The position numbers were made by a program, and so were the translations under genes. 6,908 nt of DNA. Origin: an uncultured Coriobacteriales bacterium. GTDB lineage: Bacteria > Actinomycetota > Coriobacteriia > Coriobacteriales > UMGS124. Each line of letters begins with the position of its first letter. The stretch's first letter is position 1. This document shows positions 1 through 5,947 of the stretch, in pieces. The notes under the pieces are model-generated. The model ran no database searches. It was not told the origin of the DNA and was given only the letters and a program-made list of their open reading frames with translations. The stretch is taken from the NCBI GenBank assembly GCA_934662525.1, contig CAKUKJ010000122.1:1-6908 (forward strand), read 5' to 3'.

Positions 1-917
1 ATCTCATCCGTTATCTCTGAAAAGCCCGCCACACGAAGAATGTGAGCAACAGCATTCTCCTGGGCCAAGCCTTCATTGCTCAAGTCAATAAATTCGTTCA
101 GAAAAGAATTGAACTCAGAGGCGGTAAGGAACCTCTCAAGCATCCAGACCATCTTCGCATAGTTGATGGACTTACGACCTCCCACGCGAGCGCAGTAGAG
201 CCGTTCATCATGGGCGCAGATATTGCGGAACTTCACGAGAGTCTCCAAGCACGTCTGTGCCTTTTCGGGTTTGAAAAACCCGAGAGCCTTATCCCCCAAC
301 CTCCCCGTCGACTTTGAAACGACTTTGCAGAATTCATTGCGTTCGGCCGGCTTCATCAAATTGAAAAAGTGCTCTAGATTCCCAAAAGTCAAATCATTTG
401 ACAAAACCCACAGGGGAACAACACCGTACGCTTGACGAGAATGAACCACGAATTCTGCTCGGCTGTTCTTGACACGCTCAGTCAAAACGCTTGTCAAACC
501 TGCTATTTCGTCCGCATATCGATTAGCTCGTTTCCCATACTTTTCATACTCGCTTTTCGAACAAAAGTTCTGTTGCAAAAGGTATGCGTCAGGCTCGCGA
601 TGCGCTTCTGAAAAACAATAAGCAATGGCCGTTCTTACTGTTGCTTCGGCCCTGATAAGATAACGGAACGTCAGCTCCCTTAGCTTGCGATCAAACACAA
701 ACAGGCTATAAATCGATGCAAAAGATGTACCAGGGATAAACCTGTCATCACCAGCCGCTCGCGTTGCATCTGAATCAATAAATGGAGTCTTGTAACCGTT
801 CACAATGGAATAATAGCCCTCACGGAGAAGGAGTTGCGGCGTTAAAGCATCAGTCGCTGCACCGCGCAACTCGAGGAGCTTTACTTGTTGCTCGACAGTC
901 AAAAACTCTTTGGCCAT
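1..917 (-). CDS. Abi_2 family (AbiD/AbiF-like) HEPN abortive-infection protein, 3' end outside the window
   Basis: Reading leftward from ATG 915-917 gives 305 uninterrupted codons with no stop before the window edge, so the C-terminus is missing, probably by only a few tens of residues. The start is fixed by a perfect AGGAGG (923-928) five bases upstream. Abi_2 hallmarks are visible: an N-terminal KLLELRG stretch (13-19), then REGYYSIVNGY (32-42), a helical RYLIRAEATVR segment (85-95), PLWVLSNDLTFGNLEHFF (168-185) and the HEPN motif RNICAH (R231-X4-H236) followed by DERLY. Family knowledge: Abi_2 proteins are linked to phage abortive infection, and HEPN R-X4-6-H motifs usually mark metal-independent RNases, so an RNA-cleaving toxin-like role in the cytoplasm is likely but inferred. 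The gene is AT-richer than the sugar genes at the right end, as expected for an acquired defence gene. It is preceded by its own promoter and structured RNA. Confidence 0.88.
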   Translation of the reverse strand, partial: MAKEFLTVEQQVKLLELRGAATDALTPQLLLREGYYSIVNGYKTPFIDSDATRAAGDDRFIPGTSFASIYSLFVFDRKLRELTFRYLIRAEATVRTAIAYCFSEAHREPDAYLLQQNFCSKSEYEKYGKRANRYADEIAGLTSVLTERVKNSRAEFVVHSRQAYGVVPLWVLSNDLTFGNLEHFFNLMKPAERNEFCKVVSKSTGRLGDKALGFFKPEKAQTCLETLVKFRNICAHDERLYCARVGGRKSINYAKMVWMLERFLTASEFNSFLNEFIDLSNEGLAQENAVAHILRVAGFSEITDE

Positions 918-931
918 CTAATCCTCCTGCG

Positions 932-970
932 AACAAGAAAGGGCGACCTCAAATAATGAGAATCGCCCTT
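932..970 (-). terminator. Intrinsic terminator between the small RNA and the Abi start codon
   Basis: On the minus strand AAGGGCGA (970-963) pairs perfectly with UCGCCCUU (946-939). A second small stem CUCA/UGAG (960-957 with 951-948) caps it with a five-base loop. A U-rich tail (UUUCUUGUU, 940-932) follows. The hairpin sits only three bases before the AGGAGG of the Abi gene, so Abi mRNA must arise from read-through. That arrangement would keep the small RNA in excess over the protein message. The tail is interrupted by C and G, so termination may be partial. Confidence 0.7.
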
Positions 971-1016
971 GCGTGGATGCAGGCCCCGTAAGGTATCCGC
1001 ATCAATACCGCTTAGG
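932..1016 (-). ncRNA. Pseudoknot-forming small RNA upstream of the Abi gene (abiF-RNA-like candidate)
   Basis: A strong promoter at 1023-1051 predicts a start near 1016, and an intrinsic terminator ends the transcript near 932, giving about 85 nt. Inside, GGUAU (1009-1005) pairs with AUACC (996-992). The enclosed loop GAUGCGG (1003-997) pairs over seven positions, one of them G-U, with CUGCAUC (982-976), forming an H-type pseudoknot. Flanking UAA/UUA (1014-1012 with 991-989) and CCC/GGG (1017-1015 with 987-985) could extend the first stem. If they do, only two nucleotides remain to cross it, so they probably compete with the pseudoknot. From memory, a conserved 'abiF' RNA motif has been reported next to Abi_2 genes; this looks like a member. 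A role as an RNA antitoxin or guide for the HEPN protein is inference. Confidence 0.68.
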
Positions 1017-1022
1017 GATTGA

Positions 1023-1051
1023 ATAATAGACACCTTGATGTTTCATGTCAA
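1023..1051 (-). promoter_or_regulatory. Sigma-70-type promoter for the small RNA and Abi gene
   Basis: The minus strand carries a perfect -35 TTGACA (1051-1046), a 17-base spacer and a -10 TATTAT (1028-1023). This predicts transcription starting near 1016, exactly where the folded RNA begins. It is the best-formed promoter in the window and suggests strong constitutive synthesis of the small RNA. Confidence 0.8.
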
Positions 1052-1131
1052 TAATTGCAAGCGTATCCCCCCAGGCATGTCATAAATAAATCTTGCAGCA
1101 AGCCTACAGAACAGTCGTCTCATCTTCGAGT

Positions 1132-1227
1132 CTAGAACTTTTTTTCGTTTGCATGCTCATCCACCAGGCCGCTCATCTCCGACTCTCCTTCTTTGATTTC
1201 TCTGAAGTATGAGAGTCCTTCGCGCAT
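1132..1227 (-). pseudogene. Short C-terminal gene remnant, possibly of an Rpn/PD-(D/E)XK transposase-type protein
   Basis: A 31-codon reading frame from ATG 1225-1227 to TAG 1132-1134 encodes an acidic, helix-prone peptide (LSYFREIKEGESEM in its middle, ending HANEKKF). It looks like a natural protein C-terminus. From memory, tails of this kind (a YLREI-like segment, then an acidic E-x-M stretch) end the Rpn/PDDEXK transposase-type proteins common in this bacterial group, but the catalytic part is absent. The frame is open back to the stop of the neighbouring nuclease gene at 1258-1260 and lies in the same register. It could instead be a tiny real ORF, since a GGAG-rich stretch precedes its internal ATG. 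The rest of 1052-1257 shows no gene. Confidence 0.3.
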
Positions 1228-1257
1228 CCCTAGCCTAGACTGCCGCGTCAGGTTGCA

Positions 1258-2861
1258 TCAGGCCCCATCTAGCCCCTCGCTCATCCAGGCGCCCACGTTG
1301 TGTGTGAGGCAGTCGAAGGCGATGCCGAGGAGGAGCACGTCTGCGCCCGAGGACCGGTAGGGCTCGGCGTAGCCACGCTCGCGAATCTGAGCCAGGGCCG
1401 CCCGGGCGGCGGCCTCTCCGGCGGCGTCGCCCGAGGCGACTTTCAGCTCGATGACGAACACGTGCCCCGGTGCCTTGGCCACCATGTCGATGCGGCCCCG
1501 CGATGTCCTCACCTCGGCGTCCAGGTATATCCCTATGAAGCGCAGTATCGCCACGGCCACGCACTGGTAGGCCTGCTCGGAGAGCCGGTCGGCCAGGTCA
1601 TAGCCGATGGAGGAAAAGGAAGACTCCAACGCCTCCATGAACCCCTCGGCGTCGCCCGCGTCAACAGCGTCGAGACACGCAGCCGCCCAGCCACTCGTCC
1701 TGGAGACGTCGGTGCCGGGCGCATGTAAGCATTTGCGAGCCAGCGATTGAATCCGTCCGACACCTCCCGGTTGGGAAAGCCGAGCCTGTACAGCGTCACC
1801 AGCCCCTGTCCACGCACGCCGGTGATGGTGAGATAGCCGGTTTGGAGAAGAACAGCCGGCATCGAGGGGCTCGCGGGCTCGAACGTGCCCAAATCGGTCA
1901 CACTCACCTGGAGGTTGTCCATGTCCATAGGGGCCTTTTTTGCATAAGACATGAGCCAACCGGGAGTGCCGGTCTCAAACCAGAAGGAGTTCAAGTCCAT
2001 AGAATCAAGGCAGCGGCCCAGCGACACGGGGTTGAACACGCGCGTCATCGAGCGGTCAAAGCAATAGCCGTCGTATGCGTCAACAAGCTGGTCGAAAGCC
2101 TCGTTCGGGGTGACTCCAAGCACATCGGCAAACTTCGCCAGGCGCATAGGGAAATTCGCCTTGACCTCCTCGTGCGTGTAGCCCAAAAGAGCAGAAAACC
2201 GCGTGTCCATCGTAATGTCGGTAAGGTTGTTGAGATCCGAGAAGATGGAGACCTTCGAGAACTTGGGGACGCCCGTCATGAGGCAGAAGCGCTGCTTTGA
2301 CTCGGTGGCCTTGACCACGCCGTAGAAGGACTTCAGGAAGGCCTGGAAGGGAAGCACCTCCGGGCAGCCCACCCAGCGGGTGAGTGGCTTGTCATACTCA
2401 TCGATAAGGAGAACAAGCTGGCCATCAGGGCCGGTTGCCGCGACGTCCTCGACGAGAGAGCGGAAGCAGACCGCAATGTCACTCTCATTGCGAAGGGGCG
2501 TCTGCAGCCGACCGGCCTCCGAGCGAAGCGTCGCGAGGACGCGGCCCTCCACCTCCGCCACCGTTTCCCCCGAGCACAGGCTCATGTCCAGGTGGAGCAC
2601 CGGGTAGCTGGCTTCCCAGTCCCAGGGCAGCGAGTCGATGGCGAGCCCCTCGAACAGGTCGCGCCTGCCCTCGAAGAGCTTCTGGATGGTGGAGACGAGC
2701 AGCGACTTGCCGAAACGGCGGGGCCGGGAGAGAAAGAACTGCTTGCCCATGGAGCAGTCCACCAGCAGGTAAAGCAGCCCCGTCTTGTCGACATAGGTGT
2801 AGCCCGTCTTACGCACGACCTCGAAGTCGTACGTGTCCGTCGCAATTCGTTCAAGCCCCAT
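1258..2861 (-). pseudogene. AAA-ATPase-like / PD-(D/E)XK nuclease-domain protein, frameshifted
   Basis: Translation starts best at ATG 2859-2861, five bases after GGGAGG (2867-2872); a more upstream ATG at 2918 lacks such a site. Residues 1-380 match the AAA-ATPase-like family: YVDKT near 23-27, a P-loop SRPRRFGKS (45-53), Walker B LVLLIDEYDKPL (149-160) and TGVPKFSKVSIFSDLNNLTDIT (a family signature, from 196). After about residue 380 (near base 1722) this frame loses family character, becomes Arg/Pro/Ser/Trp-rich and stops at 1533. The sequence continues in the -1 frame to TGA 1258-1260, with the nuclease motif GRIDMV, then VIELK and a family-type QIRERGYAEPY. Joining the frames gives about 534 residues, the usual family length. 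The damage looks like one lost base between roughly 1690 and 1735. The family is widespread in gut bacteria; its function is unproven. A sequencing error is possible. Confidence 0.85.
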
Positions 2862-2999
2862 GGCATCCTCCCAAACAGCAAATATGTCCGTGCATAAGAT
2901 ACCATGGGGGCATCCCAAGCTAGATAAGGCGATGAACCTGCATACGCAGCAGGCCGCCCCAATCTCACCGCTTCGCTAATCGACGACATCCTCATGCGG

Positions 3000-3005
3000 T
3001 ATAAT
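3000..3005 (+). promoter_or_regulatory. -10 box (TATAAT) for the small membrane-protein gene
   Basis: A consensus TATAAT sits about 67 bases before ATG 3072, predicting a start near 3012 and a 5' leader of about 60 nt. No good -35 hexamer lies 16-18 bases upstream, so activity is uncertain. The box falls inside the upstream in-frame ATG at 2994, which argues against that ATG being used. Confidence 0.4.
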
Positions 3006-3071
3006 CCCACCCCAGCCAACGGGTCCTACGCGTGTCGGACGGCACCTCCGAGATGTTGGGAGGCAATGCCT

Positions 3072-3230
3072 ATGAATCTGATCTTGTTCGCCGCGCAACT
3101 ACTGGCGGCGCTGCTCGACGCGGCAACAGCCGTTTTCGAGCTGGTCCTGTTATCCAAGAGGAGCAAGGCGCTCAAGGACAACGGAAACGACGACGGGGAG
3201 GTGAGTAGAGACACACGGGAGGCGCAGTAA
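3072..3230 (+). CDS. Small single-pass membrane protein, 52 residues, unknown function
   Basis: ATG 3072 is chosen because GGGAGG (3058-3063) lies eight bases before it. The in-frame ATG at 3066 is too close to that site, and the one at 2994 overlaps a promoter box. Residues 2-27 form one hydrophobic stretch rich in Leu and Ala, followed by a basic KRSK (about 29-32) and a polar, charged tail of about 20 residues, ending at TAA 3228-3230. By the positive-inside rule the tail is probably cytoplasmic. I recognise no family. It is the only plus-strand gene here and diverges from the frameshifted ATPase-nuclease gene. The size and layout recall hydrophobic type I toxins or small membrane regulators, but that is inference only. 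Confidence 0.5.
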   Translation: MNLILFAAQLLAALLDAATAVFELVLLSKRSKALKDNGNDDGEVSRDTREAQ

Positions 3231-3260
3231 AAAAGGCCATTAGTTCGCAGCTAATGGCCT
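3229..3260 (-). terminator. Intrinsic terminator for leftward transcription (from the GIY-YIG side)
   Basis: A perfect ten-base-pair stem (3251-3260 with 3234-3243, seven-base loop) is followed on the minus strand by six U's (3234-3229). On the plus strand no U-run follows, so it works leftward only. It lies about 100 bases after the GIY-YIG stop codon and overlaps the last bases of the convergent small membrane-protein gene. Confidence 0.8.
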
Positions 3261-3361
3261 AGTCGTAAGAAACGGCACCGCCCGCGGAACAGACGCGGAA
3301 CGACTCGTTGGCCTATAGTATAACCGATATGAAGATGAGATGCCGCTCACATTCCCTAATA

Positions 3362-4159
3362 TCAGCAGCTGCGCACATCATCCAGCGCATTCCCCAAGGC
3401 AGTCCCATCTTGGCGCTTCCAGTCCAGCTTGCCAGTCGACTGCCTGCCCAAGATTACCGAAGAGGCAGCCGAAGGAGATGAGAACTCATAGTCAGTCGTG
3501 AAGACGCCGCCATCAATCACCTTGTCGAACTCCAATTTTTCACGGAGGAGCAGGTAGCCTCTACCGACTTTCTTGAACGACTCGGTCACGTCGCTCGAAA
3601 CATGAGAACCTTTAAGAACAGTAAAACCTCCAGCGCTAACAAACCCTCTGGCATTTGCCCCCCGAGCACCACCGCATACCAAATAAGAAGACTCAGTATC
3701 AGGCTTCTGGGTTGGGATGAGCACATCATAGCCCAGAGCACTCATAAGTAGGACGATATTATCGATGAACTCCTCCATCGCCGATGTCTGAGCCTCATTG
3801 AGACCGACGTTTTGCGAAATCGACTTGGTGAGCAGTTTTGCTTTATTACAATTGACTACAAGTTTGCATAGACGATTTTCCAGATAGCGAACATGGGCCT
3901 TGTTCAGGCCCTTTCCAGTGAAAGCCACCGCGGTCGTCCAGTAGAATTTCTCCTGATCCTTGTCGTAGTCACGAATATGCTGCCGAAGCCTATCAAGAAC
4001 ATTCTCAGTTTCGCCAACATAGACGGCATCCGCGCCTTCGCTCTCGCAAAATAGGAAATACACACCTGAAGAATTAAGATCGCGTCTCGGATATTCGTTT
4101 ATCAGGGCGCGGGGATTTTTAATGGCCTTTCCGCTCCAATTTAAACGTTCGGCAGTCAC
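3362..4159 (-). CDS. GIY-YIG nuclease family protein with DUF4357, N-terminus cut by an in-frame stop
   Basis: From GTG 4157-4159 the product is 265 residues. GVY (32-34) and VYVGE (46-50) form the GIY-YIG core, with R57/R59 in LDRLRQH and a candidate catalytic Glu at 94 in RYLENRL. The C-terminal region (about 172-255, with TVLKGS, then LREKL, FTTDYEFSSPSAAS and LDWK) matches DUF4357. The natural start seems to be ATG 4217-4219, eight bases after AAGGGAG (4228-4234): it encodes MSQHGKTIELFLADG, a typical family N-terminus, but codon 16 is TAA (4172-4174). Beyond it the frame continues as LAGV into the GTG start. So either the protein reinitiates at the weakly supported GTG, the stop is read through, or the gene is newly dead. 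Family members are predicted DNA-cutting enzymes; the substrate is unknown. It lies 75 bases downstream of ugd and is AT-richer. Confidence 0.82.
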   Translation of the reverse strand: MTAERLNWSGKAIKNPRALINEYPRRDLNSSGVYFLFCESEGADAVYVGETENVLDRLRQHIRDYDKDQEKFYWTTAVAFTGKGLNKAHVRYLENRLCKLVVNCNKAKLLTKSISQNVGLNEAQTSAMEEFIDNIVLLMSALGYDVLIPTQKPDTESSYLVCGGARGANARGFVSAGGFTVLKGSHVSSDVTESFKKVGRGYLLLREKLEFDKVIDGGVFTTDYEFSSPSAASSVILGRQSTGKLDWKRQDGTALGNALDDVRSC

Positions 4160-4294
4160 TACACCTGCAAGTTAGCCATCTGCAAGAAACAGCTCTATCG
4201 TCTTGCCATGCTGCGACATAAAATCAACTCCCTTGGAAGCCGCTATTTATCGCAAGCCCACTCCGACCCGGTGCAACTTCACAATATAAGGTGC

Positions 4295-5563
4295 CTAATC
4301 CCTACCGAACAAGTCCCTTGTGTACACCTTATCGGCCACGTCCTCCAGCTCGGGGCTCCAGCGGTTGGCCACGATGACGTCGCAGCGGGACTTGAAGGAG
4401 GCCAGGTCGTGCGTCACCTCGGAGCCAAAGAAGTCGGGCGCGTCCAGCGTGGGCTCGTATACCACCACGGGCACGCCCTTGGCCTTAACGCGCTTCATGA
4501 CGCCCTGCACGGAGGAGGCGCGGAAGTTGTCCGAGCCGGTCTTCATGGTGAGGCGGTAGACGCCCACCACGGGGGCAGGAACACCGGAGTACACCAGCTC
4601 GGCCACCCTCTTGAGCACCTCCTCGGCCACGAAGTCCTTGCGCGTGCGGTTGGCGTCGACGATGGCGCCTATGAGGTCCTGAGGGACGTCGCGGTAGTTG
4701 GCCAGCAGCTGTTTGGTGTCCTTGGGCAGGCAGTAGCCGCCGTAGCCGAAGGAGGGGTTGTTGTAGTGCGAGCCTATGCGCGGCTCCAGGCACACGCCCT
4801 CGATGATGCGGCGGGCGTCGAGACCCCGCGAGCACGCGTAGGTGTCCAGCTCGTTGAAGTAGGCCACGCGCAGGGCCAGGTAGGTGTTGGAGAAGAGCTT
4901 GACCGCCTCGGCCTCGGTGGACTCCATCACGAGCTCGGGGATGCCGGCCGAGCCGTCAGGGTTGCGCCGCGCGCGCTCGGCCGGGTCGGCCCCCTGCTCG
5001 AGGAGATGAGCAAACTCGAGCGCCTCGGCCTGCAGGAACTCCTGCTCCCCAGCCTCCCTCGGCACGCCCACGATGATACGAGAGGGATGCAGGTTGTCGT
5101 AGAGGGCGTGCCCCTCGCGCAGGAACTCCGGCGAGAAGAGGAAGCGGCCCTGCGGGTACCTCGCGCACAGCGAGTCGGTGTAGCCCACGGGCACCGTGGA
5201 CTTCACCACCATGACGGCGGAGGGGTTTGCCTTGAGAACGAGCTCCACCACCTGCTCGACGTAGCGGGTGTCGAAGAAGTTCCTCTCGGGGTCGTAGTTG
5301 GTGGGGGTGGCGACCACCACGAGCTCGGCTCTCTTATATGCCGCCTCGCCGTCCATGGTGGCGGTCAGGGACAACGGCCTCTCCCCCGACTTCGCGCCGG
5401 CGAGGAACCGCTCTATCTCCTCGTCGCGGATGGGGCTCTCCCAGCGCCGGAGCATGGCGACCTTCTCGGGAACCACGTCCACGGCCTCGACCTCGTTGTG
5501 CTGCGCCAGAAGGCATGCGAGGGACAGGCCGACATAGCCGGTGCCGGCGATTGCGATGTTCAT
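4295..5563 (-). CDS. ugd: UDP-glucose 6-dehydrogenase
   Basis: This 422-residue cytoplasmic enzyme oxidises UDP-glucose to UDP-glucuronate with two NAD+, supplying acidic sugar for capsule or exopolysaccharide. The N-terminal Rossmann motif GTGYVG is at 7-12. [10 protein letters not shown] (121-130) and FSPEFLREG (143-151) are family signatures. The central domain has [20 protein letters not shown] (219-238), with the conserved Lys and Asn. The catalytic Cys is C278 in [10 protein letters not shown]. The C-terminal UDP-binding domain includes [13 protein letters not shown] (336-348), a family-type segment. Length is normal for the shorter bacterial form. ATG 5561-5563 follows AGAGGAG by eight bases. 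Codon use is very GC-rich. The next gene upstream in the same direction is the dTDP-rhamnose reductase, but the 384-base gap with debris suggests separate transcription. Confidence 0.96.
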   Translation of the reverse strand: MNIAIAGTGYVGLSLACLLAQHNEVEAVDVVPEKVAMLRRWESPIRDEEIERFLAGAKSGERPLSLTATMDGEAAYKRAELVVVATPTNYDPERNFFDTRYVEQVVELVLKANPSAVMVVKSTVPVGYTDSLCARYPQGRFLFSPEFLREGHALYDNLHPSRIIVGVPREAGEQEFLQAEALEFAHLLEQGADPAERARRNPDGSAGIPELVMESTEAEAVKLFSNTYLALRVAYFNELDTYACSRGLDARRIIEGVCLEPRIGSHYNNPSFGYGGYCLPKDTKQLLANYRDVPQDLIGAIVDANRTRKDFVAEEVLKRVAELVYSGVPAPVVGVYRLTMKTGSDNFRASSVQGVMKRVKAKGVPVVVYEPTLDAPDFFGSEVTHDLASFKSRCDVIVANRWSPELEDVADKVYTRDLFGRD

Positions 5564-5626
5564 ATTTGGTTCTCCTCTTTAGAACGGTTTGATCTGAAAT
5601 CCAGAATCAGATTATTGTCCGATGTT

Positions 5627-5854
5627 TCAAAATCTGGCGTTTGACTGCGTATGAAAACTCGTATCCTGATTTCGCAGTGTCACATTAATAAGGCGGAGGC
5701 TAAATCCCTGTCTGTATCCGTTGCCCAAAATATCGAAATAATCGACTGCAACTTGATAATCCCCAGCAATAAGAGGATCGAACCGATTCTCGACATATAC
5801 ACCCAGATATCGCTGGGATCCAACAGGCATCTGCGTCACAGGCACAGTAGCCAG
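5627..5854 (-). pseudogene. 3' fragment of an unidentified gene between the two sugar-nucleotide genes
   Basis: An open frame of 75 codons runs from just after an in-frame TGA (5855-5857) to TGA 5627-5629. Its sequence alternates hydrophobic and polar residues like beta strands (LGVYVENRFDPL, then YQVAVDYFDILGNGYRQGF and SLRLINV) and looks like the C-terminal part of a genuine protein. The only start in frame is GTG 5843-5845, without a convincing ribosome site. Base composition is clearly AT-richer than the flanking genes. I do not recognise the family. It is most likely what remains of an inserted gene; a small real protein starting at the GTG is the alternative. The rest of 5564-5947 holds the CRISPR-like hairpin and the ugd ribosome site; I found no convincing promoter or U-tailed terminator there. 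Confidence 0.4.
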
Positions 5855-5883
5855 TCAATTCCTGCCTCCTACCCTTTAGCGCC

Positions 5884-5914
5884 CCAGTACCATCCCGCAC
5901 AAGCGGGGGCAAAC
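5884..5914 (-). repeat. Lone hairpin resembling a type I-E CRISPR repeat
   Basis: The minus strand begins GTTTGCCCCCGC, followed by UUGU-like loop bases, GCGGG and ATGGT. The CCCGC/GCGGG stem (5903-5907 with 5894-5898) has a four-base loop. From memory this is close to actinobacterial type I-E repeats (GTTTGCCCCGC, short loop, GCGGGGATGATCC). No second copy occurs about 61 bases away on either side and no cas gene is present, so it is not an array here. Confidence 0.25.
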
Positions 5915-5947
5915 CATCCGCACAGCAAATTGATAATTTGCATAGCC

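Noticed and set aside
42..435. Two plus-strand open frames at the left edge
   Set aside because: They lie antisense to the continuous Abi_2 reading frame and show no natural protein features or start signals.
1092..1102. Perfect palindrome CTTGCAGCAAG upstream of the Abi promoter as an operator
   Set aside because: It is short, lies about 40 bases upstream of the -35, and has no second copy; chance is a sufficient explanation.
1139..1145. T7 run as a plus-strand terminator
   Set aside because: No stable hairpin precedes it and there is no plus-strand gene to end.
1690..1800. Programmed -1 frameshift joining the ATPase and nuclease parts
   Set aside because: No X-XXY-YYZ slippery heptamer in the correct register and no evident downstream stimulatory structure were found; a mutation or sequence error is simpler.
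1300..2923. Several plus-strand frames opposite the ATPase-nuclease gene
   Set aside because: Their low-complexity Arg/Pro/Ser/His composition is typical of antisense frames in GC-rich genes.
2994..3071. Upstream ATG at 2994 as start of the small membrane protein
   Set aside because: The ATG overlaps the TATAAT box, has no ribosome site, and the added residues look non-coding; GGGAGG before 3072 fits better.
4208..5644. A 478-codon plus-strand open frame rich in His, Gly, Val and Leu
   Set aside because: It is the antisense shadow of ugd, kept open by high GC in third positions; it has no family motif and no ribosome site, while the opposite strand encodes a complete enzyme.
5925..5941. Seven-base-pair AT-rich palindrome after the reductase gene as its terminator
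   Set aside because: The stem is weak and no U-run follows on the minus strand.
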